Shown here piece after piece: positions 5,409 through 6,033 of a stretch of DNA of 6,033 nt. The DNA is from Promethearchaeota archaeon. GTDB lineage: Archaea > Asgardarchaeota > Lokiarchaeia > Sigynarchaeales > SOKP01. A program made the translations under genes and the position numbers. Within the stretch, counting starts at the first letter, position 1, and each line of letters starts with the position of its first letter. The notes under the pieces were generated by a model that saw only the letters and a list, made by a program, of their open reading frames with translations, did not search any database and was not told the origin of the DNA. The stretch spans positions 1 to 6,033 of the forward strand of contig JAUXAJ010000296.1 in the NCBI GenBank assembly GCA_030620005.1. The letters run 5' to 3'.

Positions 5409-5431
5409 AAAAAAAGGTAGTTAACAGAAAA

Positions 5432-6033
5432 ATGAAACATTTCGAAGGTGAATTCGAAGGAGTAGAGGGAATTAAGATATATTATCAGGCGTGGCTTCCA
5501 GATAATCCTAAAGCAGTGGTACAGGTTGCCCACGGGTTTGGCGAGCATTCTGGAAGATATCTAAACGTGGTTAATCAACTAGTGCCCCTTGGTTATGCCG
5601 TTTACGCAAACGACCATCGTGGTCATGGTAAATCCGGAGGGGAGCAGAATTATGTGGATTCATTTGATCAATTTGTTGAAGACGGAAAAAAATTCCACGA
5701 CGTAATTAAAGAAAAACATGCTAATCTGAAAGTTTTCTTGTTAGGTCACTCCATGGGCACTGGTATTGCGATGTATTTTGTGAAAAAATACGAAGATCTC
5801 ATTAGTGGACTGATACTCTCTGGTACAGGTAAATATTTTGGAGGAGAAGCTGGAAAGGTAAAGAAAGCTTTTGCCAAGCAAATGTCAAAAGTAACCCCAA
5901 AGCTGAAAGCTGGGACTGGACTTAAGCCAAAGTTTTTAAGCCACGATCCCAAAGTCGTAGAAGCTTATAAAACTGACCCTTTAGTACATTATAGAAAAAT
6001 TACTGCCCGACTTGGATGGGAAACGATTAAAAG
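5432..6033 (+). CDS. Alpha/beta hydrolase, monoacylglycerol-lipase-like (cut by window end)
   Basis: The first 200 residues of a serine hydrolase of the monoacylglycerol lipase / Hydrolase_4 (serine aminopeptidase S33) group. Visible features: the oxyanion-hole strand VVQVAHGFGEHSGRY (29-43), the DHRGHGKSGG loop (61-70), and the nucleophile elbow LLGHSMGTG (103-111) with catalytic S107. The segment around LSHDPKVVEAYKTDPLVHYR (169-188) and ITARLGWE is typical of the lid/cap region of monoacylglycerol lipases. The catalytic Asp and His should lie in the missing last ~70-80 residues (family length about 270-300). No signal peptide, so it is probably cytoplasmic. Likely role is hydrolysis of monoacylglycerol or similar esters; exact substrate cannot be read. 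The ATG has a weak AGGTAG site 11 bases upstream, and MKHFEGEFEG is a normal start for the family. It lies downstream of a decayed acyl-CoA synthetase gene, hinting at lost or redundant fatty-acyl metabolism. Confidence 0.9.
   Translation, partial: MKHFEGEFEGVEGIKIYYQAWLPDNPKAVVQVAHGFGEHSGRYLNVVNQLVPLGYAVYANDHRGHGKSGGEQNYVDSFDQFVEDGKKFHDVIKEKHANLKVFLLGHSMGTGIAMYFVKKYEDLISGLILSGTGKYFGGEAGKVKKAFAKQMSKVTPKLKAGTGLKPKFLSHDPKVVEAYKTDPLVHYRKITARLGWETIK

Larger units (their letters stand above)
5321..5431. promoter_or_regulatory. Divergent promoter region, small lysine-rich gene and alpha/beta hydrolase
   Basis: This A+T-rich 111-base region lies between two start codons pointing apart. It holds a 7-base inverted repeat at 5356-5375, a tandem 9-mer at 5391-5408, several TATA-like tracts, and AGGTAG at 5415-5420, which is a weak Shine-Dalgarno 11 bases before the hydrolase ATG. 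Confidence 0.45.

Noticed and set aside
5351..5548. 65-codon minus-strand open frame
   Set aside because: Starts inside the hydrolase gene and ends in A+T-rich promoter DNA; the hydrophobic translation reflects composition.
5746..5952. 68-codon minus-strand open frame
   Set aside because: Antisense to the hydrolase active-site region, which is clearly coding on the plus strand.
1..6033. CRISPR arrays, tRNA genes, insertion sequences
   Set aside because: No regularly spaced repeats, no tRNA-like G+C-rich cloverleaf region and no transposase or terminal inverted repeats were found.

Overview
The window looks archaeal. It is strongly A+T-rich, and the gaps between genes hold TATA-like boxes and oligo-T runs instead of bacterial -35/-10 pairs and hairpin terminators. 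Shine-Dalgarno sites (GGAGGTGA, GGAGGT) occur only at some genes, while others look leaderless. The gene mix (a cysteine-rich double-cluster ferredoxin with a helix-turn-helix-like N-terminus, an ArsR-type winged-helix regulator, remains of a FATP/very-long-chain acyl-CoA synthetase and a monoacylglycerol-lipase-like hydrolase) resembles what I recall from Asgard (Lokiarchaeia-like) archaea. That placement is an inference from memory, not a search result.

Layout. Positions 1-1599, minus strand: a 520-residue membrane protein carrying two left-handed beta-helix (hexapeptide-repeat) domains. It is followed, with an 11-base overlap and a strong internal Shine-Dalgarno site, by the start of another gene that leaves the window at base 1. 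Positions 1600-1925: a noncoding A+T-rich gap. Positions 1926-3032, minus: a multi-cluster [4Fe-4S] protein. Positions 3033-3221: a divergent control region with several short inverted repeats. Positions 3222-3989, plus: a cysteine-containing ArsR-like regulator. Positions 4009-4650, minus: a class I SAM-dependent methyltransferase, convergent with the regulator. Positions 4819-5144, plus: a collapsed acyl-CoA synthetase gene in which only the first ~60 and last ~45 residues survive, in two frames that meet at an A7 run. Positions 5156-5320, minus: a previously hidden 54-codon lysine-rich gene with a GTG start. Positions 5432-6033, plus: the first 200 residues of a monoacylglycerol-lipase-like alpha/beta hydrolase, cut by the window end.

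How they may work together. The clearest functional unit is the divergent pair of the Fe-S protein and the ArsR-like regulator. Their shared intergenic region has inverted repeats beside the likely TATA boxes, so the regulator probably controls itself and the Fe-S gene; its five cysteines make redox, metal or Fe-S sensing possible. The right-hand part (acyl-CoA synthetase remnant, alpha/beta hydrolase) suggests lipid or fatty-acyl metabolism, now partly decayed. The left-hand membrane beta-helix protein resembles the terminal domain of certain non-ribosomal peptide synthetases but has no synthetase domains attached. I see no CRISPR array, insertion sequence, tRNA or rRNA. The most unusual items are the collapsed acyl-CoA synthetase with its slippery A7 junction, the free-standing double beta-helix membrane protein, and the operator-like repeats between the Fe-S and regulator genes.
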